A DNA stretch of 64,000 nucleotides from Chitinophaga sp. Cy-1792. GTDB lineage: Bacteria; Bacteroidota; Bacteroidia; Chitinophagales; Chitinophagaceae. The notes below the pieces were generated by a model. It did no database searches. It was not told the DNA's origin and saw nothing but the letters and a program-made list of their open reading frames with translations. The position numbers were made by a program, and so were the translations under genes. Within the stretch, counting starts at the first letter, position 1. Every line of letters starts with the position of its first letter. Location: NCBI RefSeq assembly GCF_011752935.1, contig NZ_VWWO01000002.1, positions 124,001-188,000 on the forward strand, given 5' to 3'. Below, piece by piece: positions 1 to 8,139 of the stretch.

Positions 1-917
1 TGCTCAAACCTACGGATAGCAGGGTGTTCCAGACATATACATCCAGTGAAACCAAAGGCTTTATTCCGGTAAGAGCCGCTGCTTATTCCTATAGTCATTT
101 TGTGGGTAAGATGGATAAGGGAGATATTAATGGTGTCAACGTTATCAGTGCTTTTACCAATACCCAGATGTTTAAATTGCAGGTAGGAAAGGAAAAGATC
201 TATCAGTATGTCACCGGCAATATTACCATGAATGATGACCTGTACATCAGCCTGAGCGAAGACGGTGCAGTGGAAGGTAATAGGTTTACCATTCACTTTG
301 ATTGTACTGCCCTTGGATTGAGTGGTAAAAATATTTACATCGTCAGCAACTATGGAGACGGAAATCCGGATATGCTGAAAAAGCTTACAACAGCAGATGT
401 ATGGCATATGCTCAACCATGATGGTGGTATCATTTTTAACTGTGTATACAATGGAAGTAAATGGGTGATATCTGCCAACTACGAATTACAGCACCCCTAT
501 CTGATTGCCACTACAGATGGTGTCATCACTGACCTGTTTGATACAAACGGATGGGGTAAAGTAAAAGGTTACTTTGGTTATCACCTGTGTGATGGCCGTG
601 AGGGTACGCCTGACCTGAGAGACCGTTTTATCGTGGGTGCTGGTAAAAACTATCAGCTGGGTAAAACCGGTGGTGCCGCTACTGTTACGCTCAGCATTGC
701 CCAGATGCCTAAGCACAAACATGGTCTGAATGCTTCTGGTGCCGGCAACGTAAGTGGTGTTGGTTCCATGGCGCAAAACAGTCGCGCGGTCACCCCTCCG
801 GCTGATGGCGATGAGAAAGGTGGTGTAAGCACCGCAATGGCATATATGGGTAATAGTGAACCACACGAAAACATGCCGCCATATTACGCGTTGTATTACT
901 TTAAGAAAATGTTCTAA
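1..917 (+). CDS. Tail-collar domain protein, 5' end missing
   Basis: The reading frame is open from the first bases of the window (codons from position 3), so the true start lies upstream; the GTG at 24 is internal. The visible 300 or so residues end in a phage tail collar-type domain: a GxFGYHLCDGREGTPDLRDRF segment, then GKTGGAATVTL, MPKHKHG, and the terminal PPYYALYYFKK. This arrangement is typical of short tail-fibre and microcystin-dependent-protein-like proteins, which occur in phages and also in chromosomal Bacteroidota genes. The preceding 160 residues are beta-rich and unrecognised. No other phage gene is visible downstream, so a prophage is not supported. Family call is firm, role is not. 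Confidence 0.8.
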   Translation, partial: LKPTDSRVFQTYTSSETKGFIPVRAAAYSYSHFVGKMDKGDINGVNVISAFTNTQMFKLQVGKEKIYQYVTGNITMNDDLYISLSEDGAVEGNRFTIHFDCTALGLSGKNIYIVSNYGDGNPDMLKKLTTADVWHMLNHDGGIIFNCVYNGSKWVISANYELQHPYLIATTDGVITDLFDTNGWGKVKGYFGYHLCDGREGTPDLRDRFIVGAGKNYQLGKTGGAATVTLSIAQMPKHKHGLNASGAGNVSGVGSMAQNSRAVTPPADGDEKGGVSTAMAYMGNSEPHENMPPYYALYYFKKMF

Positions 918-927
918 GAAATTTCCG

Positions 928-966
928 GAGTCATTTAATCAAACCAGGTTAAATGACTCTTTTTTT
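928..966 (+). terminator. Intrinsic terminator after tail-collar gene
   Basis: An 11-bp perfect inverted repeat (GAGTCATTTAA / TTAAATGACTC) with a 10-nt loop is followed by seven T. It starts 11 bp after the stop codon. Confidence 0.9.
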
Positions 967-1011
967 CCTCAAAAAAAATACAAATCTCTTTTTATTCTGA
1001 TCCTCATTTTG

Positions 1012-1019
1012 TAGATTTG
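1012..1019 (+). promoter_or_regulatory. Possible -7 box (TAGATTTG)
   Basis: The octamer matches the Bacteroidota -7 consensus TAnnTTTG exactly, but no TTTG lies 20 bp upstream and the next start codon is 173 bp away. If real it would give a long leader for the gene at 1193. Confidence 0.35.
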
Positions 1020-1192
1020 TAAGGTAGATGATAGATGCCGAAACCCGCTGTGGTAAATAGTTTGTTTGTCCCGTACCTCAGAATTATCCAATCCGTTATC
1101 TGCATATATTCAGTGAATGGCCGATGATTGTTGTTAACACCTCCCTCACTGTGATGAATTCGATTGCTTAAATCAAATCCTATATCCTAATT

Positions 1193-1684
1193 ATGGAAAC
1201 ATTAGCGCTTAAGTGTGAGAAGACCCGTGAATTGTCTATCTATGATTTCTTTGTAGTACTCCAGGTAGAATGGCTGCAGGCCGATATCCGCCAGCAGATA
1301 TACCAGAGCGAAAAAGACAAGAAGTATTGGGCCCGTGTAAAGGAAGGCAAGGAAAATACCATCCTCAAAATTGCAGAAAGGAACAACCTGCCTAACCTCT
1401 TCAATGATCCATATGTCAAAAATGATATTTACAATCGCGTATTTCAGAAATCTTCCTATCCGCTTTTTACCTATAAAAATGCGGAAATGAAAGCTGAACT
1501 GGAATACCTGGATCTCCTTTTCTATTACTATAAGGGTACAGCCGTACAATGTGACCTCGAAGATGGTGCTGCCCATGAAGGTACAGTAGCTGCCTATCAG
1601 CCGTTTGATACCTATGTGACGGTGAATATGGAAGGAGTACTCACCCGCGTCCCTGTTGCCAAAACCCGTCGCGCCCGGCTTTAG
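1193..1684 (+). CDS. Unknown protein with Sm/Hfq-like C-terminal segment
   Basis: This 163-residue soluble protein has no family I recognise. Residues 1-110 look helical and charged. The last 50 residues read like an Sm fold: V-x-C-D-L-E-D-G, then G-x4-G-x-V-x-x-Y-x-x-F, then alternating hydrophobic strands ending in RVPVAKTRRARL. The spacing matches the Hfq Sm1 region (V-x-I-Y-L-x-N-G-x3-x-G-x-I-x-x-F-x-x-F). This similarity was found by eye and is inference. Neighbours are a tail-collar gene upstream (226 bp past its terminator) and a small membrane protein 21 bp downstream, with which it probably forms an operon ending at the 2096-2145 terminator. Confidence 0.75.
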   Translation: METLALKCEKTRELSIYDFFVVLQVEWLQADIRQQIYQSEKDKKYWARVKEGKENTILKIAERNNLPNLFNDPYVKNDIYNRVFQKSSYPLFTYKNAEMKAELEYLDLLFYYYKGTAVQCDLEDGAAHEGTVAAYQPFDTYVTVNMEGVLTRVPVAKTRRARL

Positions 1685-1705
1685 ATCGATTTTGCCCTCA
1701 TTTTA

Positions 1706-2098
1706 TTGTTTGTGATCACATTATTCAGTTGTTTAATCCTCGTTTGTTGCCTGCTCCTGTTATTATTAACAGTAATAGTGTATAAACAGAAATATTTTAT
1801 AAAGAGATTACAATCTATCCACCTTATCACCGCTGCAGAACTGCGCCAGCCGTTCCAGGCAGACTTAATGCGGGAAACGCATACCCTCATGGCCAGCATC
1901 CGCATCGATGAACAACCAGGCAGTAACAAAGCAGCCCTCCTGCAGTATCGCCGGCAGCTGTCCGTTATGCTGGCAGAAAAAATGCTGTCGCAGGACCTGC
2001 TGCGTTTTCTGCTACTCACAGAAAAAGATGTGGACGGCTCCGAACTTCCCCTGTGGGAGGCCGTGCTGGTGGCAGAAGTGGAATTATTACAGCCATAA
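1706..2098 (+). CDS. Small single-span membrane protein, unknown
   Basis: The frame encodes about 130 residues: one hydrophobic segment (residues 2-25), a short basic stretch (YKQKYFIKR), then a roughly 100-residue cytoplasmic part rich in Leu, Gln and Glu, probably helical. No ATG is available near the beginning; TTG at 1706 or GTG at 1712 are the candidates and neither has a clear ribosome binding site. It follows the previous gene by 21 bp and its stop codon lies inside the left arm of a strong terminator, so the two genes are probably co-transcribed. I do not recognise the family. Confidence 0.6.
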   Translation: MFVITLFSCLILVCCLLLLLLTVIVYKQKYFIKRLQSIHLITAAELRQPFQADLMRETHTLMASIRIDEQPGSNKAALLQYRRQLSVMLAEKMLSQDLLRFLLLTEKDVDGSELPLWEAVLVAEVELLQP

Positions 2099-2145
2099 AG
2101 GGTGGTGTGTTGTTGCCAGAAATGGCGGCAATACACCACCCTTTA
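2096..2145 (+). terminator. Strong hairpin terminator
   Basis: AAAGGGTGGTGT pairs with ACACCACCCTTT. The inner part continues with TTGCC/GGCAA, giving a long stem that overlaps the TAA of the preceding gene. The T-tract is short (CTTTAACCTTT). Confidence 0.75.
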
Positions 2146-2191
2146 ACCTTTCCTGCATCCGATTTGTATTAAGTAGGTAGAAGCTTTACGT

Positions 2192-4957
2192 ATGAGTTTA
2201 GCCAGATACCGCGAGAAAAGGACCTTTTCTGCTACACCGGAACCTACCGGCGGCCGCAGCGATAGCGAAGTGTTGCATTTTGTGGTGCAGCAACATGAAG
2301 CTTCGCATATGCATTATGATTTCCGCCTCGAAATAAGAGGGGTACTGAAGAGCTGGGCCGTACCCAAAGGTCCCAGCATGGACCCACGTGTAAAGCACCT
2401 GGCCATGATGGTGGAAGACCATCCTTACAACTACAAAGACTTTGAAGGCATCATTCCGCCCGGCAACTATGGCGCCGGCACTGTCATTGTTTGGGATCAA
2501 GGCTGGTATGAGCCGGATGTTCCTGCGAAAAATAAAAAAGCCGCTGAAAAAGCCCTGTTGAAAGAACTGGATAGTGGCAAGCTTAAATTCTTCCTGCATG
2601 GCGATAAACTTAAAGGAGAATTTGTACTGGTGAAAGCCCCTGCCAGAGGGGATAACGCCTGGCTGCTCATAAAAATGAAGGATGAGTTTGCATCTGCTGC
2701 CGATATTCTCCGGAAAAACAAATCTGTGGTAAGCGGAAAAACTATTACACAGGTAAAAAAATCCCCGGAACGTGTATGGGAGTCTTCACAAAAAAAATCA
2801 ACAACAAAACATACACCCAAAGCTGCTGTTAAAAAAGCGGCCCCGTCTGCCATAAATATTGGTAAAAAAGCTGCCATGCCGGAAGGTGTAAAACCCATGC
2901 TGGCAACGCTTGCCAACAAACCATTTGATAACGCCGACTGGCTCTATGAAATCAAATGGGACGGCTACAGGGCCATCGGCTATTGCAATAAGGAGAAAGC
3001 GCATATCGTTTCCCGAAACCAGCTTAGTTTTGATAAGAAATTTCCGGTGATAACGGAAGCCCTGAAGGAATGGAACGTAAAAGCGGTCGTAGATGGCGAA
3101 ATTGTTGCACCTGACGAAAATGGTGACCCGGATTTTCAACAATTGCAGAACTACCTGAAATTCGGCAGCAGCACGCAAATTGTATATTATATTTTTGACC
3201 TGCTCTGGTATGAAGGTCGCGACCTCCGGCAAGAGCCGCTGCTAACCAGGAAAACGCTGCTACAACAAATATTGCCACCTGAAGATAATCTTATCCGCTA
3301 CAGTGATCATATCATTGAAAATGGTAAGGCTTTTTATGAAGCGGCAGTGAAACGCGGACTGGAAGGGGTAATGGCTAAAAATGCCAACGGCGCTTATGTC
3401 TCCGGCAGGCGAACAGATAGCTGGCTGAAGATAAAGAACAATCAGTTTACGGAGGCCGTCATCTGCGGTTATACCAAAGGGCGCAACAGCCGGAAATATT
3501 TCGGCGCTATCGTGCTGGGGAAATACAAAGGCAGTAAACTTCAGTATATTGGTCATACCGGTGGCGGGTTTTCAGACCAGCAGCTACGCGAGCTCTACGC
3601 AAAATTTCAACCGCTGGTAACCGATCATTCACCTTTTAAGCCGGTACCTGATACCAATATGCCGGTCACCTGGATGAAACCACTGCTGGTATGTGCCGTG
3701 AAATATGCAGAGATTACTACAGAAGGGATTTTACGACAACCCATATTTATGGGACTACGGGAGGATAAAAAAGCTGCAACAGAAAAGAACGAGAAGATAG
3801 TGACGGCGCCCCCGGATAAATTAACAACTTCGAAAAAATCTTCGAATATGGCAACAGCAACATCTGCGAAAGCGAAGACCGCCGAGGCAAAGAAAACACC
3901 GGCTAAAAAAGCTGCGGTAAAAAAAACTACACCAAAAAAAACTGCTGCTACATCTTCCGAAAAAAAAACTACAACATCAGCCAGGAAAAAAAAAGCCATA
4001 ACAAAACCCTCCAAAAATAGTGGCAACGATTTTTTGCCTGCCGGAGAAACAGAGGTAGAAATGAAGGTGGACGGACGTTTGCTGAAATTTACCAACCTGG
4101 ATAAAGTCTACTGGCCGGTAGAAAAAATTACCAAAGGGGATATGATCAACTACTATGCATCCGTAGTAGATTATATATTGCCTTATCTAAAAGACCGGCC
4201 GCAGTCGCTCAACCGCTTCCCGGAAGGTATTAACGGTTTTCATTTTTACCAGAAAAATGTAGAAGATAAAGTGGCCGACTGGATAGAGACATTTCCTTAC
4301 CTGAGTGAGTCGGACGGACAAACCAAGTCGTTCCTGGTGTGTAAAGATAAGGCTACACTCTTGTACATGGCCAATCTGGGCTGTATCGAGCTAAACCCCT
4401 GGCATAGCCGTATCAGCAAGCCGGATAACCCTGACTACTGTCTGATTGATCTAGATCCGGATAAGAATCCATTTAGTCAGGTGGTGGAAACGGCGCTGGT
4501 AGTGAAGTCGGTGCTGGATGAAATAGGGGCGGAGTCTTATGTAAAGACATCTGGTTCTTCGGGGATGCATATACTGGTGCCGTTGGGGGCGCGCTATAGT
4601 TATGAGCAGTCGCGGATGCTGGCGCAGCTGGTAACAGGCGTTGTCAATAAGCGGCTGCCTGATACTACCAGCGTGGTTCGTACTCCTGCCAAAAGGAAAG
4701 GACTGATATACCTGGATTTTCTGCAGAACCGCCAGATACAGACGATGGCAGTGGCCTATTCATTAAGGCCTAAGCCAGGTGCTACGATATCGGCGCCGCT
4801 TAGCTGGAAGGAAGTAAAGGCCGGACTCAATATGAAGGATTTTAATATCAATACGATGCCGGCCAGGCTCGCGGCTAAGGGCGATCTGTTAAAAGGGTTG
4901 CTGGGAAAAGGTATTAACCTGAATCAGGTGTTGGACAAGCTACAGCATTTGCTGTAG
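2192..4957 (+). CDS. ligD: ATP-dependent DNA ligase D (PE-LIG-POL)
   Basis: This is the 921-residue multidomain ligase of bacterial non-homologous end joining. Residues 1-165 are the 3'-phosphoesterase domain with H35, H41, D43, R45 (HYDFRLE) and H77 as likely metal/catalytic residues. Residues 230-535 are the ligase, with the adenylated lysine K255 in the KWDG motif. After a Lys/Ala/Thr-rich histone H1-like linker (about 540-625) comes the polymerase/primase domain, with the metal-binding pair D753-L-D755 and SSGMHILVPLG. All three domains look intact, in the order found in many Bacteroidota. The usual partner Ku is not in this window. The ATG at 2192 is 47 bp after the upstream terminator and is the natural start. 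Confidence 0.97.
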   Translation: MSLARYREKRTFSATPEPTGGRSDSEVLHFVVQQHEASHMHYDFRLEIRGVLKSWAVPKGPSMDPRVKHLAMMVEDHPYNYKDFEGIIPPGNYGAGTVIVWDQGWYEPDVPAKNKKAAEKALLKELDSGKLKFFLHGDKLKGEFVLVKAPARGDNAWLLIKMKDEFASAADILRKNKSVVSGKTITQVKKSPERVWESSQKKSTTKHTPKAAVKKAAPSAINIGKKAAMPEGVKPMLATLANKPFDNADWLYEIKWDGYRAIGYCNKEKAHIVSRNQLSFDKKFPVITEALKEWNVKAVVDGEIVAPDENGDPDFQQLQNYLKFGSSTQIVYYIFDLLWYEGRDLRQEPLLTRKTLLQQILPPEDNLIRYSDHIIENGKAFYEAAVKRGLEGVMAKNANGAYVSGRRTDSWLKIKNNQFTEAVICGYTKGRNSRKYFGAIVLGKYKGSKLQYIGHTGGGFSDQQLRELYAKFQPLVTDHSPFKPVPDTNMPVTWMKPLLVCAVKYAEITTEGILRQPIFMGLREDKKAATEKNEKIVTAPPDKLTTSKKSSNMATATSAKAKTAEAKKTPAKKAAVKKTTPKKTAATSSEKKTTTSARKKKAITKPSKNSGNDFLPAGETEVEMKVDGRLLKFTNLDKVYWPVEKITKGDMINYYASVVDYILPYLKDRPQSLNRFPEGINGFHFYQKNVEDKVADWIETFPYLSESDGQTKSFLVCKDKATLLYMANLGCIELNPWHSRISKPDNPDYCLIDLDPDKNPFSQVVETALVVKSVLDEIGAESYVKTSGSSGMHILVPLGARYSYEQSRMLAQLVTGVVNKRLPDTTSVVRTPAKRKGLIYLDFLQNRQIQTMAVAYSLRPKPGATISAPLSWKEVKAGLNMKDFNINTMPARLAAKGDLLKGLLGKGINLNQVLDKLQHLL

Positions 4958-4959
4958 GG

Positions 4960-5520
4960 TTAAAAATTGCTGTCCTTTTCGTACAGGTAATTGAGTATGA
5001 AAGTGGCGCGGGCGGCTACTACGTCTTTAGGTACTTCAATGAGGTTATAACCTAAACTACTATACGTTTTTTTCATTTGCTCGTAGGTGGCTATGGCCAG
5101 CTGGAAATCCTGTTTGCGTTCTGCATCATTTTCGTAGATGAGTTCCCACGGTGGAAGAATGAATACGTCCGTATTATATCTGTAGTTAGCGGCGGCCTCT
5201 TCATAAGTGGCTATGGACGGGCCTTTGATCAATGATACATATCCCAGCACATCTGGTACTCCCCTGTCGAAGAAACAGGTGTTGGTAGAGGTGATATATC
5301 GTTTGTAATCTCTGGTGGCCTGTTTGAGCATCAGCTGCGAATAGGCGGCAGTATCTTCCCAGGGAAGGGCATTGCCATTATGTTTGATCTGTTCGCGGAT
5401 AACTTTACGGCCGGATTCCTGCACTACATCATAGCCACGTTGGCGCAATTCCAGCAGCAGCGTGCTTTTGCCGGAACCGGGGCCTCCTGTGAGGATGTAA
5501 AAGTTTTCTTTGTTGTACAT
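4960..5520 (-). CDS. AAA_28-type P-loop ATPase/kinase
   Basis: The 186-residue protein begins MYNKENFYILTGGPGSGKST, with a Walker A motif at residues 12-19 (K18). It continues with an FFDRGVPDVLGY segment of the Walker B/lid type found in AAA_28 ATPases and small nucleoside/metabolite kinases. Substrate is unknown. An in-frame upstream ATG at 5616 would add 32 residues, but that extension would translate straight through the perfect inverted repeat at 5563-5597 and has no counterpart before the P-loop strand, so the ATG at 5520 is preferred. It converges on ligD with 2 bp between the stop codons, and lies 96 bp downstream of the secreted LamG-like gene on the same strand. Confidence 0.85.
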   Translation of the reverse strand: MYNKENFYILTGGPGSGKSTLLLELRQRGYDVVQESGRKVIREQIKHNGNALPWEDTAAYSQLMLKQATRDYKRYITSTNTCFFDRGVPDVLGYVSLIKGPSIATYEEAAANYRYNTDVFILPPWELIYENDAERKQDFQLAIATYEQMKKTYSSLGYNLIEVPKDVVAARATFILNYLYEKDSNF

Positions 5521-5562
5521 ACCACAAGTTACTCTTTTTTCCCGGAGCAATTGCGTGCGTTT

Positions 5563-5597
5563 GGATATTATCGCCACCAGCGGTGGCGATAATATCC
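5563..5597. repeat. Perfect 16-bp inverted repeat, 3-nt loop
   Basis: GGATATTATCGCCACC and its exact reverse complement are separated by AGC. It lies between the stop of the gene ending at 5617 and the start of the gene at 5520 (both minus strand). There is no T-tract on either side, so it is not a standard intrinsic terminator. It may stop transcription by another route, stabilise the upstream mRNA 3' end, or act in the 5' leader of the ATPase gene. Confidence 0.85.
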
Positions 5598-5616
5598 GGT
5601 TGAAGTTATAGTGCAA

Positions 5617-6741
5617 TCATCTGATCAGGTGAACCCCTTCCGTATCATCCAGTCTTGCGATCAGTGCCCAGCCGTAGAAGTTTTGTGCCAGTCCGATCAG
5701 TACTTCGTTGGCGCCGGCTTTCAGCGGAATGATGGTACTGCCGTTATCGATGCTGATGCGACCTCTTGGTACTTTCATGATGGGGGTGAAGAAAGTATTT
5801 TTATCAAGATAGACCAGTTGTTTATTTACATATAAATAGATATCATCGCTGAACCCGAGACGTATATTTTTGATGCAGTCTTTTTCTGCGGTGATGGTGG
5901 TTTTCAGCCAGGTGATCTTCCTGGTGAAGTTGCCGCCATATTTACGGGTAAGGTTAATCATTCCTTTTCTTTCTGCGGTGATTTTTTCCCAGACGGCGGT
6001 ATTGTCAGGTATCCATGCTTTGTCAAAATCGGTGCTGCCGGTGTACCTGAAGTCTTTCAATACTTCCCAGTTGCGTATATAACGGGGATCATTATACGTA
6101 ATATCGGCTTCGGGTTCGTCAGACAGGTTTTCTGCCGGGCCCTGTATGATGGCTACGTTGCGGATCAGTGCCTGGCCGTCGAAGGCGATGCTGCCATGGG
6201 TTGTATTACCTTCCAGGCGGGGGATAATGAGCGTGGGATTGTTCATATCGTTAACGAATACACGCATTTGTTTTTTGGATACCACCAGCTTGATATGGTT
6301 CCAGCCGCGGGTAAAGCTGGCCGCTCCCTGGTATTCTGGTAAGAGGTCCCAGAGGTTGATACTGCTGATGATAGGTGCATACTGTACGGCCGTAGAGGCG
6401 TCCGGGTCGCCGGCATTTTCTGTGCGCAGGTAGAAATATTCGGATTCGTCTTTCGACTGCTTACGGAAGGCACAACCCGCAAAGAAAGAGTCTATGGGTT
6501 TGATGTCATAGGAGATAGTGCCGGTAGAGAAGTCCAGGTTTTTTACCGTAGCTATGGCTTTGCTCCGTAGTAGTTTTAAGACCGGCTGACTGTTGTCGGT
6601 CGTAAATTCGGCGTCGCCGGCATCGTATTGCCAGCTGTCTGCTGTCATAGGTACTTTGGTTTCCTTTTTCTGTTGGGCATGTGCCAGGATGCTGGTCAAT
6701 AATAAACCTCCCAGGACGATCCCGCTGAATGTTCTTTTCAT
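5617..6741 (-). CDS. Secreted LamG/DUF1080-like protein
   Basis: The 374-residue protein has a clear signal peptide (MKRTFSGIVLGGLLLTSILAHAQ, cleavage after about residue 22). Residues 30-200 resemble a concanavalin A-like/LamG beta-sandwich (segments TISYDIKP, GWNHIKLVVSKKQMRVFVND, GSIAFDGQALIRNVAI). The C-terminal half holds a second beta-rich domain (DDIYLYVNKQ, GANEVLIGLAQNFYGWALIARL) like those appended to periplasmic carbohydrate-binding enzymes. No catalytic residues are evident, so a binding role is as likely as hydrolysis. It is divergent, by 120 bp, from a transmembrane regulator whose outer domain ends in a related fold. That suggests the two proteins sense or handle the same ligand; this is inference. 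Confidence 0.8.
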   Translation of the reverse strand: MKRTFSGIVLGGLLLTSILAHAQQKKETKVPMTADSWQYDAGDAEFTTDNSQPVLKLLRSKAIATVKNLDFSTGTISYDIKPIDSFFAGCAFRKQSKDESEYFYLRTENAGDPDASTAVQYAPIISSINLWDLLPEYQGAASFTRGWNHIKLVVSKKQMRVFVNDMNNPTLIIPRLEGNTTHGSIAFDGQALIRNVAIIQGPAENLSDEPEADITYNDPRYIRNWEVLKDFRYTGSTDFDKAWIPDNTAVWEKITAERKGMINLTRKYGGNFTRKITWLKTTITAEKDCIKNIRLGFSDDIYLYVNKQLVYLDKNTFFTPIMKVPRGRISIDNGSTIIPLKAGANEVLIGLAQNFYGWALIARLDDTEGVHLIR

Positions 6742-6816
6742 ATGGTGTCAGCTTTTTAAATGTTAACTGCACCAAAACTGAATATTACTTACCTTAACGG
6801 TGGATCATACACGAAA

Positions 6817-6842
6817 CAAGTTGGTTCAAGTCTGTGCAAGTT
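6817..6842 (+). promoter_or_regulatory. Three CAAGTY direct repeats, 10-bp period
   Basis: CAAGTT (6817), CAAGTC (6827) and CAAGTT (6837) lie on the same face of the helix, 20-45 bp upstream of the transmembrane regulator gene. This looks like an operator for an oligomeric DNA-binding protein, plausibly the regulator itself. Confidence 0.5.
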
Positions 6843-6861
6843 AGTATTTCATTAATTTCCA

Positions 6862-8139
6862 ATGAATAATATAGATAATTCATATTATATAAATAGATGT
6901 CTGACGTTGGTTGTCAGTCGTTTGGACAGAGGGGATTACATGTCCTGGACCAATTATGACTATGAAAAACTGAGTGTTTCCATTGAAGAAGCGACGGGGG
7001 TAATGCTGAGTGTCACCACCTTGAAACGTGTATTCGGACGGGTGAAATATACCAGTGCACCTGCGGTAACCACATTAAATACCCTGGCGCAGTATGTGGG
7101 GTATACAGACTGGCAGGCATTCCGTCAGTCGGTGGAGCTGCCGCCGGCAACAGCGGAGGTAACAGTAGCGGAGCCGGCACCTGCAACAGGAAAAAGAAGA
7201 AACTGGTATGGATGGGCGGCCGCAGTTATATTGATACTGGTAGTGATGGTGGCATGGATCAGGAGGCCCGGAGCCGGCAAGGCGGCCGCTATGGATACGG
7301 CGCTATATACTTTTAGCAGCACCAAAGTGCTTACCTCCGGGGTGCCGAACTCCGTAGTATTTAACTATAATGCGGCAGCTGCCGGCGACGATTCCGTATT
7401 TATTGCGCAGTCATGGGATATCCGCAGACGTAAGCAGGTAGATAAAGACAAGCGTGCCTATTCTGCCATTTACTATTATCCGGGATTTTTCCGGGCAAGG
7501 TTGCTGATAGGGGATAAGGAAGTAAAGCACCACGACCTCATCATCAACTCCGATGGGTGGCTGGCATTGCAGGCACAGGAAGAGGTGCCGGTATATTTCA
7601 AAAAAACAGAATATTTACAGGATAGTCTGATTACGGTTTCCAGCGCCCTGCTGGATGCCTATAAAATTCCTTTACAACCAACGTTGCCGGATATACGTAT
7701 CTATAATGTACTGCAGCTACCTGGAATAATGAACAATCAGTTTAGCTTTGAGACGGCCGTTAAAAGTGATTTCAGCGAGGGGAGTGCTGCCTGTCAGCGT
7801 ATGACGGTATTTCTTTTGTGTGAAAATGACGTGATCATGGTGCCGCTGAGTGCAAAAGGTTGCGTAGGTGATCTGACGCTGGTGGGAGGGGGAACGGAGG
7901 TGAACAGCAGCAATACGGATCTATCCGGGTTTGGCTGTGATTTGCATCAGTGGACGAATCTACAGGTGGTCGCCACCGGGAAAAAGATACAGTTTAATGT
8001 AAATGGCAAGCTCGCGGGAGAGTTGAATATACAGTCGCCGCCGTCGGCAATCGTAGGAATACAGTATCGTTTCGATGGCCCGGCCTCCGTCAGGAAGGCG
8101 GTGTTCAGTGCTGGCAACAAGACCTATACCTTATTGTAA
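6862..8139 (+). CDS. Transmembrane one-component regulator, LamG-like sensor
   Basis: The 425-residue protein has an N-terminal cytoplasmic domain of about 90 residues (LSVTTLKRVFGRV ... TLNTLAQYVGYTDWQAFR). I take this to be a helix-turn-helix-like DNA-binding module seen in many Bacteroidota membrane proteins; its function is not established. A Pro/Ala linker leads to one transmembrane helix (WYGWAAAVILILVVMVAWI, about 113-131) and some 290 extracytoplasmic residues. The tail of that part (HQWTNLQVVATGKKIQFNVNG ... AVFS) resembles the LamG-like segment of the divergent secreted protein. It converges with the PhyH gene and overlaps it by 9 bp. Likely a membrane-bound sensor-regulator; ligand unknown. 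Confidence 0.7.
   Translation: MNNIDNSYYINRCLTLVVSRLDRGDYMSWTNYDYEKLSVSIEEATGVMLSVTTLKRVFGRVKYTSAPAVTTLNTLAQYVGYTDWQAFRQSVELPPATAEVTVAEPAPATGKRRNWYGWAAAVILILVVMVAWIRRPGAGKAAAMDTALYTFSSTKVLTSGVPNSVVFNYNAAAAGDDSVFIAQSWDIRRRKQVDKDKRAYSAIYYYPGFFRARLLIGDKEVKHHDLIINSDGWLALQAQEEVPVYFKKTEYLQDSLITVSSALLDAYKIPLQPTLPDIRIYNVLQLPGIMNNQFSFETAVKSDFSEGSAACQRMTVFLLCENDVIMVPLSAKGCVGDLTLVGGGTEVNSSNTDLSGFGCDLHQWTNLQVVATGKKIQFNVNGKLAGELNIQSPPSAIVGIQYRFDGPASVRKAVFSAGNKTYTLL

Noticed and set aside
24..26. GTG as the start of the tail-collar gene
   Set aside because: The frame is open to the edge of the window, so this codon is internal and the gene is truncated by the window.
1..2098. Prophage or contractile injection cluster
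   Set aside because: Only one tail-collar gene is visible, with no sheath, baseplate, capsid, integrase or lysis genes in the window.
3625..4095. 156-residue antisense ORF within ligD
   Set aside because: It is the shadow of the Lys/Ala/Thr-rich linker, giving a Phe/Ala/Val low-complexity translation.
5521..5616. 32-residue N-terminal extension of the P-loop ATPase
   Set aside because: It would translate through a perfect hairpin and adds nothing before a P-loop strand that normally starts the protein.
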